DNA of 22,235 nucleotides, taken from Puniceicoccales bacterium. GTDB lineage: Bacteria > Verrucomicrobiota > Verrucomicrobiia > Opitutales > JAIRLM01. Positions 22,046-22,235 of this stretch are shown here, piece after piece; within the stretch, counting starts at the first letter, position 1, and every line of letters begins with the position of its first letter. The notes beneath the pieces are model-generated. The model had not been told where the DNA came from and did no database searches. It worked only from the letters and a program-made list of their open reading frames with translations. The stretch spans positions 1 through 22,235 of the forward strand of contig JAIRMB010000023.1 of NCBI GenBank assembly GCA_031258995.1. Direction: 5' to 3'. The position numbers and the translations under genes were made by a program.

Positions 22046-22235
22046 GTGAAAATTAGTTTGGCATGGCTGCGCCGTTGGCTGCCGGATTTGCGGACGGATG
22101 GGGTGTCAATTGGCGAAGCGCTTTCTGCGCTCGGCCTTGAGGTGGAGGGCATCGAAACTATCGGACTGCCACAGAGGAATTTGATTGTTGGAGAGGTGGA
22201 ATTTTTTGCCCCGCATCCGGGAGCGCAGCGGCTCC
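22046..22235 (+). CDS. pheT: Phenylalanyl-tRNA synthetase beta subunit, N-terminus only
   Basis: The first 63 codons match the PheT N-terminus: KISLAWLRRWLPDL at 2-15, then GLEVEGIETIG, and the beginning of the EMAP-type tRNA-binding domain with IVGEVEFFAPHPGAQRL at 46-62. PheT pairs with PheS to charge tRNA-Phe. The GTG start at 22046 is preceded by GGAAGA, a weak ribosome-binding site. The gene runs off the right edge. The upstream spacer also has to hold the promoter of the divergent barrel gene, and no strong promoter is evident in it. Confidence 0.9.
   Translation, partial: MKISLAWLRRWLPDLRTDGVSIGEALSALGLEVEGIETIGLPQRNLIVGEVEFFAPHPGAQRL

Noticed and set aside
21223..22056. 277-codon plus-strand frame opposite the second barrel gene
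   Set aside because: The minus strand has a signal peptide, barrel pattern and terminator; the plus frame lacks any motif and runs into the pheT start.

Overview
The window is chromosomal DNA, GC-rich by eye, from a Gram-negative bacterium. Evidence for an outer membrane is lpxB (lipid A synthesis) and two predicted outer-membrane beta-barrels with N-terminal signal peptides and C-terminal Phe. Three traits resemble the PVC superphylum (Verrucomicrobiota/Chlamydiota): cysteine-rich barrels, a flavodoxin-less CysJ-type reductase, and a fused FolB-FolK inside a small folate cluster. The assignment is inference only; no rRNA is present to settle it. I see no transposase, CRISPR array or intact prophage.

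Layout. 1-2866 (minus): a CysJ-like FAD/NADPH reductase module overlapping a phosphoglucomutase/phosphomannomutase that runs off the left edge. 2945-4105 (plus): an unrecognised protein with a hydrophobic segment and a lipase-like GLSMGG motif. 4204-9740 (plus): tRNA-Ser(UGA), then addB and addA with a 4-nt overlap, an AddAB-type helicase-nuclease for double-strand-break repair. 9844-10000: tandem tRNA-Arg(ACG) and tRNA-Ala(GGC). 10252-14338 (plus): an A+T-richer azoreductase-like flavoprotein with its own promoter and terminator, glycogen branching enzyme glgB, a cysteine-rich barrel, and nusB. 14375-18356 (minus): an unknown membrane protein, then folE, folP and folBK in transcription order. 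18519-21957 (minus): a second cysteine-rich barrel with its own terminator, lpxB, then an orphan Mu gpI-like phage protease. 22046-end (plus): the start of pheT.

How the genes fit together. Pgm and GlgB both belong to glucose-1-phosphate/glycogen metabolism. FolE, FolB, FolK and FolP cover GTP to dihydropteroate, apart from the dephosphorylation step. LpxB and the two barrels build the envelope. The least explained elements are the 572-residue membrane protein with an internal repeat, the lipase-like protein, the orphan phage protease, and the tRNA-Ser gene that is open in frame with addB. No intergenic stretch exceeds about 260 bases.
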